Shown here piece after piece: positions 42,499 through 51,779 of a stretch of 64,000 nt of DNA (positions within the stretch are counted from its first letter, which is position 1; every line of letters begins with the position of its first letter). Below the pieces are notes generated by a model, which saw only the letters and a list, made by a program, of their open reading frames with translations, had not been told where the DNA came from and did not search any database. The translations under genes and the position numbers were made by a program. The DNA is taken from contig JABUMY010000020.1 in the NCBI GenBank assembly GCA_013327885.1, forward strand, positions 1 through 64,000, written 5' to 3'. The DNA is from Flavisolibacter longurius. Its GTDB lineage: Bacteria; Bacteroidota; Bacteroidia; Chitinophagales; Chitinophagaceae.

Positions 42499-42533
42499 AA
42501 AATACCGGCTTGTTTACAGGCCGGTATTTTTTT
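42499..42533 (+). terminator. Intrinsic terminator after the sugar symporter
   Basis: The stem AATACCGGC at 42501-42509 pairs with GCCGGTATT at 42520-42528 and is followed by a T-run to 42533. It lies 21 bases past the stop codon. Confidence 0.88.
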
Positions 42534-42743
42534 GGGGAGATATGGTTTCCCGCAGAATAAATAATCCGTAACAGTTCCGGATTTATCTGCTTTTTGCAAC
42601 GTTAATTATGTGTGATAAGAAGACGGACGATTCTCGTGCATTTGATTTCCCTTCCTGGTTAAAAATGTACAAGCATTGGTTGAACAAATAGGGGTTTGTC
42701 GCTTTGGGTTGCCTTAACTTGCCACTACCATATTCCTCTTCAA

Positions 42744-44153
42744 ATGATCAAACGATTTCTTTCTGCCGCTTTGTTAGTTACGGTTTGTCTTTCTGCCTTT
42801 GCTGATATACGCCTGCCGGCTATCATCGGCGACCACATGGTATTGCAAGGGGCCACCAACGTTACCTTCTGGGGTTGGTGCGATCCCGGTGAGAAAATTT
42901 CCATCCGCACCGGTTGGGATACCACCACTTATCGCACAACAGGAAACTCCGGCGCTACCTGGAAGCTGGTTTTGCCCACCCCAAAAGCCGGCGGTCCTTA
43001 TACCATCACTATCAGCGGGAACAATACCCTTGTGATTCAGGATGTGCTGGTAGGCGAAGTTTGGCTGTGCAGCGGGCAAAGCAACATGGAATGGGCACCG
43101 GCCTGGGGATTGCCCTACGAAAAAGAAGTGGCCGAAGCAACGGACAGGAACATACGTTTTTTTGCCGTGCCGCGAACAACAGCGCAGTATCCGCAGGACG
43201 ACGTAAAAGCAAGATGGGTAGTGTGCACCCCGGAGGAAATGAAAAAGTTCAGCGCAGTTGGGTATTTTTTTGGGAAAGCCATAGCAGAAAACAGGGCTTT
43301 GCCGGTTGGGCTTATCGGCTCGAGCTGGGGTGGTACTCCCGCTGAAGCCTGGACGCCGGATTCAATTGTTCGAAACGACCCGGCGCTGTCGGCGGCCGCG
43401 CAAAAACGAAAGCCTTCCAACGGCTGGCCCATTGTGGCCGGGGCAACCTATAACGCCATGGTATACCCGCTACAACAGTATGCCATTGCCGGCGCCATCT
43501 GGTACCAGGGCGAAAGCAATGTGGGTACCTGGGACACCTACCAGCCTTTGATGGTAAACATGATCGAATCCTGGCGCCGGGGTTTTGGAAAAGCCTTCCC
43601 GTTTTACCTGGTGCAGATCGCACCCTTTGCCGGTTACGGAAGCTATCCTTCTTCCGCTCTCCTCCGGGAAGCGCAAACAAAAATTGCCAGCCATCCCAAC
43701 ACGGGCATGGTGGTTATTCACGACCTGGTGGACAATATCAACGACATTCATCCCAAGTTAAAAAAAGAAGTAGGGCAGCGGCTGGCGGCCCTGGCGTTGA
43801 CAAAAACCTATGGGGTGAACGGACTGCAGGCAAGCTATCCGCAGTATAGCAGCATGGCGGTGGAAGGCGACAAGATAAATGTTGCCTTTACCAATGCCGA
43901 AGCGGGATTGACGGCCAGGGGAGGAGAGCTCACGGAGTTTTTTATTGCCGGTGAAGACAAGGTCTTTCATCCCGCAAAAGCTGTGATCAAAGGAACATCG
44001 GTAGTGGTATCGGCCAAAGGCGTGAAAAAGCCGGTTGCGGTTCGGTTTGGCTTTAGCAATGTGGCCATGCCTAACCTGTTCAGCAAAGACGGCCTGCCGG
44101 TAGGTATTTTTCGAACCGACAACTGGGATGTGACTGACAGCACTGCAAAATAA
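42744..44153 (+). CDS. Exported sialate O-acetylesterase-like SGNH esterase
   Basis: A 469-residue protein from ATG 42744, with a signal peptide ending near residue 20 (CLSAFA). The upstream in-frame start at 42696 would precede the signal and is rejected. The order GDHMVLQ, VLVGEVWLCSGQSNMEW (Ser113), GSSWGGTPAEAW, IWYQGESNVGT and DLVDNINDIHPKLKK (Asp/His) matches the acetylesterase family. It resembles the N-terminal half of the fused esterase at 25711 but lacks the jelly roll and the NodB domain. It probably deacetylates xylan or mannan. Confidence 0.9.
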   Translation: MIKRFLSAALLVTVCLSAFADIRLPAIIGDHMVLQGATNVTFWGWCDPGEKISIRTGWDTTTYRTTGNSGATWKLVLPTPKAGGPYTITISGNNTLVIQDVLVGEVWLCSGQSNMEWAPAWGLPYEKEVAEATDRNIRFFAVPRTTAQYPQDDVKARWVVCTPEEMKKFSAVGYFFGKAIAENRALPVGLIGSSWGGTPAEAWTPDSIVRNDPALSAAAQKRKPSNGWPIVAGATYNAMVYPLQQYAIAGAIWYQGESNVGTWDTYQPLMVNMIESWRRGFGKAFPFYLVQIAPFAGYGSYPSSALLREAQTKIASHPNTGMVVIHDLVDNINDIHPKLKKEVGQRLAALALTKTYGVNGLQASYPQYSSMAVEGDKINVAFTNAEAGLTARGGELTEFFIAGEDKVFHPAKAVIKGTSVVVSAKGVKKPVAVRFGFSNVAMPNLFSKDGLPVGIFRTDNWDVTDSTAK

Positions 44154-44258
44154 TGCTGATCGTATTTTTCGAAGCCTGTAAGTAGTCATGCCTGCAAAGG
44201 CGGAAACAGGTGCAAATGATCAGGGCTTTTCGCTACTTTCCATAAAACGGCCAGGCAA

Positions 44259-45623
44259 ATGAATACAAACGCTTTTTTGATTGGTGGGTTTCTCCTTGTA
44301 TCGGGCATCATCGACGCCAATCTGGCCGCTGCGCAAACGGAGAGCCGCCTGGCCATTGCAAGGGCGATGGAGGCCTCCCTGCAAACAGAGTTGCTGAACA
44401 AATGGTACCCGCAGTCGGTCGACAGCCTGCATGGCGGTTTTCTCAGCACGTTCACCTATGATTTCAAACCAACGGGCCCGCAGGATAAGTTTATTGTAAC
44501 ACAGGCCCGCCATACCTGGACAACGGCCAAAGCTGCACTGCTCTACCCGGAAAGATCATATTATCTCGCCAGTTCCAAATGGGGCTTCCGGTTTTTGCAG
44601 GAGGTGCTATGGGACAAAACCTACGGTGGTTTTTATAATCTTGTTACACGCAATGGAACAGTAAAACCTGCAGGCAAAGCAGACAAAGAAGCGTATGGAA
44701 ATGCCTTTGGTATTTACGCACTGGCCGCCCACTACGAAGCATCCCGCGATACGGCAGCATTGAACATGGCCAAGAAAGCATTTTACTGGCTGGAAGAGCA
44801 CAGTCATGACCCGGTTCATGGGGGCTATTTTCAACACCTGCAAAGGGATGGCACGCCTGTGCGGCGAGATGCCACGGTTCCCTCCACGTCGGACCTGGGT
44901 TACAAAGACCAGAATTCTTCCATCCATTTACTGGAAGCCTTTACGGAGCTATACGGCGTTTGGAAAGATTCCCTGCTACGGGAACGCCTGCAGGAAATGC
45001 TTTTTCTTATCCGCGACAAGATCACCACGCCGCAGGGCTACCTGACGCTTTTTTTTACGCCGGACTGGAAACCTATCACATTTCGGGATTCCACCAAAGA
45101 AGCGATTCTGCGTCACAAGGGCCTCGATCATGTTTCCTTTGGCCACGATGTAGAAACCGCTTACCTGATGCTGGAAGCCTCTCATGCCCTGGGACTGAAA
45201 AACGATACCCTTACCATTACCGTTGCCAAACGGATGGTGGACCATGCCCTGCGTAACGGCTGGGATACTGCCGTTGGTGGCTTTTACAACGAAGGGTATT
45301 ATTTCAAGGGAGAGAAAGGTATTTCCATTCTTTTTGACAGTAAGAACTGGTGGGCACAGGCCGAAGGGTTAAATACCCTGCTCCTGATGGCAGACCATTT
45401 TCCGGATGATCCAATGCGGTATGAAGAAAAGTTCAGGAAGCTGTGGGCCTATTGCCAAACCTACCTGATCGATCACGTGCATGGCGATTGGTTTGAAGAA
45501 GGATTGGATAAGGAGCCGCATCGCAAGACTACCCTGAAAGGCCATATTTGGAAGGGCACTTATCACCATTTCAGAGCGCTGGCGAATTGTATCAAACGAC
45601 TGAGATCGAAGGGAGGAGAATAA
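44259..45623 (+). CDS. Exported AGE-family epimerase-like protein
   Basis: A 454-residue (alpha/alpha)6-barrel protein of the N-acylglucosamine/cellobiose 2-epimerase family with a signal peptide (ANLAAAQ, about residue 26). Barrel motifs: VDSLHGGFLS, QARHTWTTAKAAL, KEAYGNAFGIYALA, DHVSFGHDVETAYLMLEA with the catalytic His, NWWAQAEGLN, and GHIWKGTYHHFRAL. An export signal is odd because the family usually acts in the cytoplasm. It may be a periplasmic mannobiose 2-epimerase or a different isomerase. It is adjacent to the esterase and upstream of the AraC gene, which is on the other strand. Confidence 0.82.
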   Translation: MNTNAFLIGGFLLVSGIIDANLAAAQTESRLAIARAMEASLQTELLNKWYPQSVDSLHGGFLSTFTYDFKPTGPQDKFIVTQARHTWTTAKAALLYPERSYYLASSKWGFRFLQEVLWDKTYGGFYNLVTRNGTVKPAGKADKEAYGNAFGIYALAAHYEASRDTAALNMAKKAFYWLEEHSHDPVHGGYFQHLQRDGTPVRRDATVPSTSDLGYKDQNSSIHLLEAFTELYGVWKDSLLRERLQEMLFLIRDKITTPQGYLTLFFTPDWKPITFRDSTKEAILRHKGLDHVSFGHDVETAYLMLEASHALGLKNDTLTITVAKRMVDHALRNGWDTAVGGFYNEGYYFKGEKGISILFDSKNWWAQAEGLNTLLLMADHFPDDPMRYEEKFRKLWAYCQTYLIDHVHGDWFEEGLDKEPHRKTTLKGHIWKGTYHHFRALANCIKRLRSKGGE

Positions 45624-45736
45624 GATATTGTGATATTGGTAATTCGATCATCCGTTCCGTAAAGTCCGAAGCAGTAAGAAGTATGCAGTAAGAAGTAGGC
45701 AGTAGGCAGTCAGCAATATTTCAATATCCCAATATC
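45624..45736. repeat. Intergenic inverted word repeats (GATATTG) around an AGTAGGC tract
   Basis: GATATTGTGATATTG at 45624-45638, immediately after the epimerase stop codon, is mirrored by the reverse complement at 45722-45736 (14 of 15 bases). Between them lies a degenerate GCAGTAAGAAGTA / AGTAGGC tract (45671-45713) related to the array at the left end of the window. The interval separates two convergent genes. Confidence 0.7.
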
Positions 45737-45747
45737 CGCCTTTCCTG

Positions 45748-46632
45748 TCACACAAACGCCCTGATCCCCGACGCATTGTACTGTTCTCGGAATTCCTTTG
45801 GGGTGCACTGCTTTTTCTTTTTGAACACCCGGTTAAAATTGGACATGTTGTTGAACCCGCAGCGGTAGGCAATCTCGCTGACGCTTTGCGTCGTATCAAT
45901 TAGCATCCGCGAGGCATGTCCCAGCCTGATCTCGTTCAGCGTTTCCACGAAAGTTTTCCCGGTGCGTAGCTTGAAGAACCGGCTGAACGCCACCTCCGAC
46001 ATCGAAACCTGTTTGGCCGCTTCGCTCAGGGTGATTTCTTTGTCGAAGTTTTTGTTCAGAAACCCCATCACATTGTCGATGCGCCGGCTGTTGTAGGTGA
46101 TGGAATCCGCAGCCTGGAAAGAGATGTCTGAAAGAATGCGCATGTTGGCCGAAGTGGAAAGAATATGAAGAATGGACAACAATTCAAGCACCGATTCAAA
46201 CCCCGATTTGTTTACGAGGTTAAGCACCCGCGGCATAATGGCTTCGGTCACTTCTTTTGAAAAAAGAATGCCTCGTAACGATTGCTGGAACATGTTCCGG
46301 ATAAGGCTCATCTGGTTGCGCTGCAAAAATTTTTCATCCAGCAGGTCGCGGTGAAACTGCAGGGTGATCTCGTGGATCTCGCTGCTTTTGCATTTGTGTG
46401 TAAACCAGCCGTGTTGCAGGTTGGGACCAACCAAAACCAGTTCCAGGTCGTCTATGGTTTCAAAATGTCCCCCAATCACCCGCTTGGCACCTTTTGCATG
46501 CTGAATAAAATTCAGCTCAAACTCTTCGTGGTAATGAAGCGGAAAGGAGAACTCGGATTTGGTCCGGGCAAGAATAGTAAAACAATCGCTTTGGGTAAGC
46601 GGCGTGATTTCCCGCAGGAGATTTTCTTTCAT
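45748..46632 (-). CDS. AraC-family transcriptional regulator
   Basis: A 294-residue regulator from the ATG at 46632; a longer frame to 46845 would run back across the operator and promoter and is rejected. The N-terminal cupin part has FSFPLHYHEEFELNFIQHAKGAKRVIGGH, a sugar-sensing arrangement. The C-terminal two helix-turn-helix motifs are ITLSEAAKQVSMSEVAFSRFFKLRTGKTF and QSVSEIAYRCGFNNMSNFNRVFKKKKQCTPKEFRE. It is divergent from susC and probably activates the mannan locus. A LacI-type operator lies in its promoter region. Confidence 0.93.
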   Translation of the reverse strand: MKENLLREITPLTQSDCFTILARTKSEFSFPLHYHEEFELNFIQHAKGAKRVIGGHFETIDDLELVLVGPNLQHGWFTHKCKSSEIHEITLQFHRDLLDEKFLQRNQMSLIRNMFQQSLRGILFSKEVTEAIMPRVLNLVNKSGFESVLELLSILHILSTSANMRILSDISFQAADSITYNSRRIDNVMGFLNKNFDKEITLSEAAKQVSMSEVAFSRFFKLRTGKTFVETLNEIRLGHASRMLIDTTQSVSEIAYRCGFNNMSNFNRVFKKKKQCTPKEFREQYNASGIRAFV

Positions 46633-46655
46633 GTAGCAAACACTTAAGGACGCTT

Positions 46656-46663
46656 CTAAAATA
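46656..46663 (-). promoter_or_regulatory. Candidate -7 box TATTTTAG for the AraC gene
   Basis: The minus-strand TATTTTAG is identical to the box before the LacI gene and lies 23 bases before the ATG at 46632. The 13-base operator core TATGCAACCGATT is 25 bases upstream of it (24 in the LacI case), so the two promoter layouts are superimposable. Confidence 0.5.
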
Positions 46664-46685
46664 AGCAATTGAGTTAAGATAGTAC

Positions 46686-46699
46686 CACAATCGGTTGCA
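46686..46699. promoter_or_regulatory. LacI-type operator in the AraC/susC intergenic region
   Basis: CACAATCGGTTGCA shares 11 of 14 bases with the operator at 35838, and the 13-base core AATCGGTTGCATA (46689-46701) is identical. Position relative to the AraC -7 box matches that of the LacI gene within one base. It suggests that the xylan LacI protein also represses the AraC activator. Confidence 0.6.
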
Positions 46700-46831
46700 T
46701 ATTTCCTTTTTTTCTTAGAACCCTTACCTGTATTGTGTTTCAGCCTTTCGGCCAAATATTGCGTTTGCAAAACATGTAAAAAAATACATCTCTTTGTTAA
46801 GAAAGTATCACATGCGAATAGGTAATAAAAA

Positions 46832-46839
46832 TATTTTTG
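46832..46839 (+). promoter_or_regulatory. Candidate -7 promoter box (TATTTTTG) for susC
   Basis: A perfect match to TAnnTTTG, ending 19 bases before the susC start codon at 46859. A TTTG at 46793-46796 is too far upstream to serve as a normal -33 element, which fits an activator-dependent promoter. Confidence 0.45.
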
Positions 46840-46858
46840 ATACAAATAAGTAAGCTAT

Positions 46859-49800
46859 ATGAGAAAATGCCTGTGCCTTAGGGTGCATCTGCTTTTGCTA
46901 TTTGCGCTCCTCTCAACTCTCGCTTTCGCTCAAGGACGAACTCTTACCGGAACCATTACAGACGACAAACAAGCCCCGCTCGCCGGCGCTACCGTTTCCG
47001 TAAAAGGAACAACGGCGGTTACCACCAGCGATGTGGCAGGCAAGTTCTCTATTAATGTTCCGCAGGGCGGCCGTACGCTTGTCATTTCTTTTGTTGGCAT
47101 GCAGCCACAGGAAGTGACCATTGGTACCGGCAACGTGGTGAATGTTTCCATGCAGGCCAGTGCAGGTGCCATGGCCGATGTGGTGGTGGTTGGTTATGGC
47201 CGTGCCAGGAGGGCAAACCTTACTACGGCACAAACCTCCGTTTCCGCCAAGGAAATTGAACGCACAGTCAACACCACGGTTGAGCAGGCGATCCAGGGAC
47301 GTGCCGCCGGTGTGTATGTAACGCAAAACTCCGGTCAGCCGGGTGGCGGCATCTCGGTCAACATCCGTGGTGTGAGCTCCATTACCGGTAATACCGAACC
47401 GTTGTATGTTATCGACGGTGTGCAGTTGCAGGGCGGTGGAACCACCAATTCCTCCAACCCCCTGGCTTCACTCAACCCTTCTGATATCGAAGACATACAG
47501 ATCTTACAGGGGCCTTCCGCAACGGCTATTTATGGTTCCCGCGCCACCAATGGCGTTATCATGGTAACTACCAAGCGTGGTAAAGCAGGACAAGCTGTAT
47601 TTAACTACAATATTCAGTACAATGTACAAACCCCGCCCAAGGCCTTGCCGGTGATGAACCTGCCGCAATATGCTGCCATGCGCAAAGAGTTTCATGCCCT
47701 GGCCGGTGGCACCACGCCGCAGGAGTTTTTAGATCCCTCCATCCTTGGTCCTGGTACCAACTGGCAGGACGAGCTGTTTAACAACGCAGCCATGCAAAAA
47801 CATCAGTTGAGCCTGAGCGGCGGGAGTGCCAATACTACTTATTATATGTCGGGTGAATACCTGAAGCAGGATGGCGTGGCCATTGGTTCCGGTTTCGACC
47901 GCTATGGCTTCCGGGTGAATTTGGAAAACAAGCCGCGGGAGTGGGTAACGTTGGGTGCCAACCTTAGCTTTAACCAAACCAACGAAAAGCTCACTACCAG
48001 CTCGGAAAGCGTTATTGCTGATGCCCTGCAGATCACACCACAGATCCCGGTGAAAAACCTCAACGGCTCCTGGGGCGGTGGGGATGACGTGAATGGTGCC
48101 ACGCAATTTGCACCGGTGAACCCCATTGCCATTGCCAGCCTGCGCACCAATACCAACCGCAGAAGGCAGTTCTGGGGTGGGTTGAATCTTGCCCTGAATC
48201 TCACCAAAGGCCTTACTTTCCGCACTTCCTTCAACACCGATATCAACTACTCCAATTCACTGTACTTTAATCCAACTTACCGCATTGGCTGGGCCGTGAA
48301 CACATCGGCTTCCCTGACCAATAACGTGAACATGAGTACGTACTGGAACTGGAACCAGTTGCTGGAATACACAAAGCAGCTGGGCAAGCATAATTTCACC
48401 TTGATGGCCAGCCATGAGTCGCAGGAATCAAAATGGCAGAACATTTCGGCCAGCCGCTCGGGCTTTCTTACCAACGATGTATTTGACCTGAGTGCCGGTG
48501 CTGCACCCGGAACAAACGGTGGCGGTTCAGGTCCCTGGGCCATGGAATCTTACCTGGGAAGGATCAACTACAACTACGACAACCGTTACCTCCTCACCGG
48601 TACCTACCGCAGGGATGGTTCAGCTGTTTTCGGTCCGGAGAACAGGTGGGGTGCTTTCCCTTCCGTGTCAGCCGCCTGGCGTGTTTCACGGGAGAGCTTC
48701 TTCAATGTTCCTTTTATCAGTGAATTAAAGCTGCGCTACGAAACCGGTATCACCGGTAATCAGGGTGGCGGAACCGGCATCTACTCACCGCTGAACTCCG
48801 GTATCTCTGACCTGGGAAGCGGCTTTTTGCCTGGCCGTTATGGCAACCCTGCCCTGCAGTGGGAAGAAACAAAAACAGATAACATCGGTTTGAATCTTGG
48901 CTTGCTGAACAACCGCATTACCATTGAAGCTGATTATTATGTAAAAAATTCGAGCAACCTGTTGATGGATAATCCCCTGCCTTTTTACATGGGTACAAGC
49001 GGACAAGGCTCAGTGGCCAACCCGCGGGTAAATATTGGTGAATTGCAAACAAAGGGCTGGAGCCTTACCATCAATACTACCAACATCAGCAAAAAAGATT
49101 TCCGCTGGGAAACAAACCTGAACCTCTCAAGCTTTGAAACAGAAGTAGAGAAGTTCTACAACGAATCGGCCGTGGTTGACCGTACCTCTACCTGGTACGA
49201 CAACTGGTCTCAAACATGGACGCAACGTGCCGCCGTTGGACTGGCGCCCTGGTTGTTCCGTGGTTATATCTATGAAGGATTGTTTCAGTCGGTGGAAGAG
49301 ATCAACAGCAGCCCTGTTCGGGTTGATGGTAACGGCAACCGTTATCCTACCGATCCAACCGGTGTTTGGGTAGGCGATGTGAAATACAAAGACGTCAATG
49401 GCGATGGCAGGATTGACTCCGGTGATGAAACCTATATCGGCAATCCCTGGCCAAAGCTGTTTGGTGGTTTTACCAACAATTTCTCCTACAAAGGATTTGA
49501 CCTGAGCATCCTCGTTACCGGCACATCCGGCAACGATATCTATAACATGCTGGCCATGGTCAACTCTAAAATGGGCCGTTTTTATACCAGCCGTAACCTG
49601 ATGACGGACGTGATGAATTATGCACGTTTGGAAGACCAGAATTCAAAGGTTGTTATTCTCAACCCAGAGACCAATGTTCCCCGGATCACCGGCTCACAGA
49701 TTCCCAATGACAACAACTACAATGTGATCAGCAGCCGTTGGGTGGAAGATGGTTCTTTTATCCGGTTGAAGAATGTGACGCTTTCCTACAACCTTCCGAA

Positions 49801-50014
49801 CGACCTGGTTCAAAAACTGAAAGTGGTAAGGGGCGTACGGGCCACGGTGGGTGTACAAAACCTGCTTACCTGGACGAAGTATACGGGCTACGATCCCGAA
49901 GTGGGAGCTTCTGTTGGCGCCAACGTAAATGCGCAAAACCAGGCCATTGGACTTGATTACGGCCGTTACCCGCTAACCCCCATTTACTCATTCAGCCTGG
50001 GTGTAAACTTTTAA
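46859..50014 (+). CDS. SusC/RagA-family TonB-dependent outer membrane transporter
   Basis: A 1051-residue glycan importer. A signal peptide ends near residue 24 (LAFAQG). A carboxypeptidase-regulatory-like domain (about 25-105, RTLTGTITDDKQAPLAGATVSVKGT) precedes the TonB box/plug, which includes VEQAIQGRAAGVYVTQNSG, PLYVIDGVQ and IQILQGPSATAIYGSRATNGVIMVTTKRG. The beta-barrel ends with YSFSLGVNF, the terminal Phe typical of outer membrane proteins. It imports long mannan or related oligosaccharides and forms a complex with SusD, encoded ten bases downstream. Confidence 0.97.
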   Translation: MRKCLCLRVHLLLLFALLSTLAFAQGRTLTGTITDDKQAPLAGATVSVKGTTAVTTSDVAGKFSINVPQGGRTLVISFVGMQPQEVTIGTGNVVNVSMQASAGAMADVVVVGYGRARRANLTTAQTSVSAKEIERTVNTTVEQAIQGRAAGVYVTQNSGQPGGGISVNIRGVSSITGNTEPLYVIDGVQLQGGGTTNSSNPLASLNPSDIEDIQILQGPSATAIYGSRATNGVIMVTTKRGKAGQAVFNYNIQYNVQTPPKALPVMNLPQYAAMRKEFHALAGGTTPQEFLDPSILGPGTNWQDELFNNAAMQKHQLSLSGGSANTTYYMSGEYLKQDGVAIGSGFDRYGFRVNLENKPREWVTLGANLSFNQTNEKLTTSSESVIADALQITPQIPVKNLNGSWGGGDDVNGATQFAPVNPIAIASLRTNTNRRRQFWGGLNLALNLTKGLTFRTSFNTDINYSNSLYFNPTYRIGWAVNTSASLTNNVNMSTYWNWNQLLEYTKQLGKHNFTLMASHESQESKWQNISASRSGFLTNDVFDLSAGAAPGTNGGGSGPWAMESYLGRINYNYDNRYLLTGTYRRDGSAVFGPENRWGAFPSVSAAWRVSRESFFNVPFISELKLRYETGITGNQGGGTGIYSPLNSGISDLGSGFLPGRYGNPALQWEETKTDNIGLNLGLLNNRITIEADYYVKNSSNLLMDNPLPFYMGTSGQGSVANPRVNIGELQTKGWSLTINTTNISKKDFRWETNLNLSSFETEVEKFYNESAVVDRTSTWYDNWSQTWTQRAAVGLAPWLFRGYIYEGLFQSVEEINSSPVRVDGNGNRYPTDPTGVWVGDVKYKDVNGDGRIDSGDETYIGNPWPKLFGGFTNNFSYKGFDLSILVTGTSGNDIYNMLAMVNSKMGRFYTSRNLMTDVMNYARLEDQNSKVVILNPETNVPRITGSQIPNDNNYNVISSRWVEDGSFIRLKNVTLSYNLPNDLVQKLKVVRGVRATVGVQNLLTWTKYTGYDPEVGASVGANVNAQNQAIGLDYGRYPLTPIYSFSLGVNF

Positions 50015-50024
50015 AAATCAGCAA

Positions 50025-51743
50025 ATGAAACGATTTACGATAAATAACAGAACGTATTTCTCCGGCTTGCTATTCGGCATACTGTGCCTGGCCGGGTGTA
50101 AAAAATCCTTTTTGGAAAGGCCGCCAACCGATGCCATTGTAGACGCCAATTTTTACAAAACAGATGAGCAATTGCTGGCAGCATCGTCACTGCTGTACAA
50201 CAAGGTTTGGTTTGATTACAACGAAAACCCTGCGTTTAGCTTTGGCGACATTCGTGCAGGTACGGCTTTCCGCGGCTATAACGAAAGAGGAAACGTGGAG
50301 TTTAACACCACCGACATCACACCGGAAAACCGACGTGCCTGGTCTTCGCTTTTTGTTGTCATCGGGCAGGCCAATCTTTTAATTGCCAATGTAGCCCGTT
50401 ACGCCGGTTCAGGTGTTTCCGAGCAGGCCAAACGAACAGCCAACGCAGAAGCCCGGTTCATGCGGGCTGCCGCTTACCGCATGCTGGTCATGAACTGGGG
50501 TGAAGTTCCGATCATCGAGAACAACCTCGAGTTGCTAAACGATCCCACTGTAAAAAAGCACACCGTAAAAAGCATCTGGCGTTTCCTCACAAGAGAGATG
50601 CGTGCAGCAGCGGAAGCCCTGCCTGCTGAAACAGTGCCCGGCAGGGTAAGCAGTTGGTCGGCCGAAGGTATGCTGGCCCGCTTTTACCTGACCCGTGCCG
50701 GAGTTGAGGCCAATGGCGCTTCCCGCAACCAGTCTTTCCTGGACAGTGCCAAGTATTATGCACAACGGGTGATCACGCAAAGCGGTAAAAAACTGTTGCC
50801 GAACTACGGCGACCTGTTTAAATATCCCTACGACAACAACCAGGAATCCTTGTTTGAGCTGCAATGGACGTTCTTGCCAGGCGGTCCCGGGTATGGTTTG
50901 GGCAACGGAGCCATTTCGCATTTTAATCCCAGCAACGAGATCAGTGCGGAAGGCTGGGGTGGCGACAAAGCTGCTACCTGGTGGATGCTGAGCCAGTACG
51001 AAGGCATTACCGCTTCGGGTGATACCATGCTCTCTGGCCGTACGCTCGACAGAAGGCTGAAAGAAACCTTTATGTTCCCCGGTTTTGTTTATCCTGAGAT
51101 CACCCGTACTGTGGGTGGTGTTGATACCAAACCCTATATCGTTCAGTACACCAATGATGCCTCACGCAATTTTGCCAACATCAAAAAATACGTGGTGGGA
51201 CAAGGAAAGGATATTGGCATCCCAACCATCGAACCGCAGCGTTATCCGCAAAACACCTATATGCTTCGCCTGGCTGAAATGTACCTGGTGTATATCGAAG
51301 CCACCCTTGGCAACGGAACCTCAACGGTTGATCCGCAGGCGGTGCAATACCTGAATGCCCTGCGTAACCGGGCGGGAATGCCGAATTACACCGATCAAAA
51401 CGGTGCAGCACTTCCCATTACGCTGGACCTTATCCTGAGTGAACGCTTTAAGGAGTTTGCCATCGAAGGCATGGCCTGGTACGACCTGGTGAGCCTGCAC
51501 TACTGGAACCCGCAAAAAGCCTATGATATTCTCAATTCGCAGGACAGGGGCTTTTACTGGATCGAGCCGGATGTGCGGAATGCGCAGGCCAACAACTGGG
51601 TGATCAAAAAAACGCCATGGGCGAACCCACCGGCCAACCCCAGGAAGATCAATGCGCATGCAGGCAATTTCCGGATACCGATTCCGTCTGTAGAAACAGC
51701 ACAGGCACCGTGGTTGAATGAACCTGCTGTTGAGTACCCCTAA
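50025..51743 (+). CDS. SusD/RagB-family surface glycan-binding lipoprotein
   Basis: A 572-residue lipoprotein with the lipobox LAGC followed by KKSFLERPPTDAIVDANFYKT, the hallmark N-terminus of SusD. The TPR-like helical part includes AEARFMRAAAYRMLVMNWGEVPII. The C-terminal RagB domain ends with VQYLNALRNRAGMP and SERFKEFAIEGMAWYDLVSLHYW. It caps the SusC channel and hands glycans to it. The gene follows susC by ten bases. Confidence 0.95.
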   Translation: MKRFTINNRTYFSGLLFGILCLAGCKKSFLERPPTDAIVDANFYKTDEQLLAASSLLYNKVWFDYNENPAFSFGDIRAGTAFRGYNERGNVEFNTTDITPENRRAWSSLFVVIGQANLLIANVARYAGSGVSEQAKRTANAEARFMRAAAYRMLVMNWGEVPIIENNLELLNDPTVKKHTVKSIWRFLTREMRAAAEALPAETVPGRVSSWSAEGMLARFYLTRAGVEANGASRNQSFLDSAKYYAQRVITQSGKKLLPNYGDLFKYPYDNNQESLFELQWTFLPGGPGYGLGNGAISHFNPSNEISAEGWGGDKAATWWMLSQYEGITASGDTMLSGRTLDRRLKETFMFPGFVYPEITRTVGGVDTKPYIVQYTNDASRNFANIKKYVVGQGKDIGIPTIEPQRYPQNTYMLRLAEMYLVYIEATLGNGTSTVDPQAVQYLNALRNRAGMPNYTDQNGAALPITLDLILSERFKEFAIEGMAWYDLVSLHYWNPQKAYDILNSQDRGFYWIEPDVRNAQANNWVIKKTPWANPPANPRKINAHAGNFRIPIPSVETAQAPWLNEPAVEYP

Positions 51744-51779
51744 GCCGAAACCTATTCTTTCCAACTTATTGCAAGTGAT

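Noticed and set aside
42592-42608. Possible further LacI operator (TTGCAACGTTAATTA) before the second esterase
   Set aside because: The half-sites are one base closer than in the operator at 35838 and the match is limited to one half, so it is not counted.
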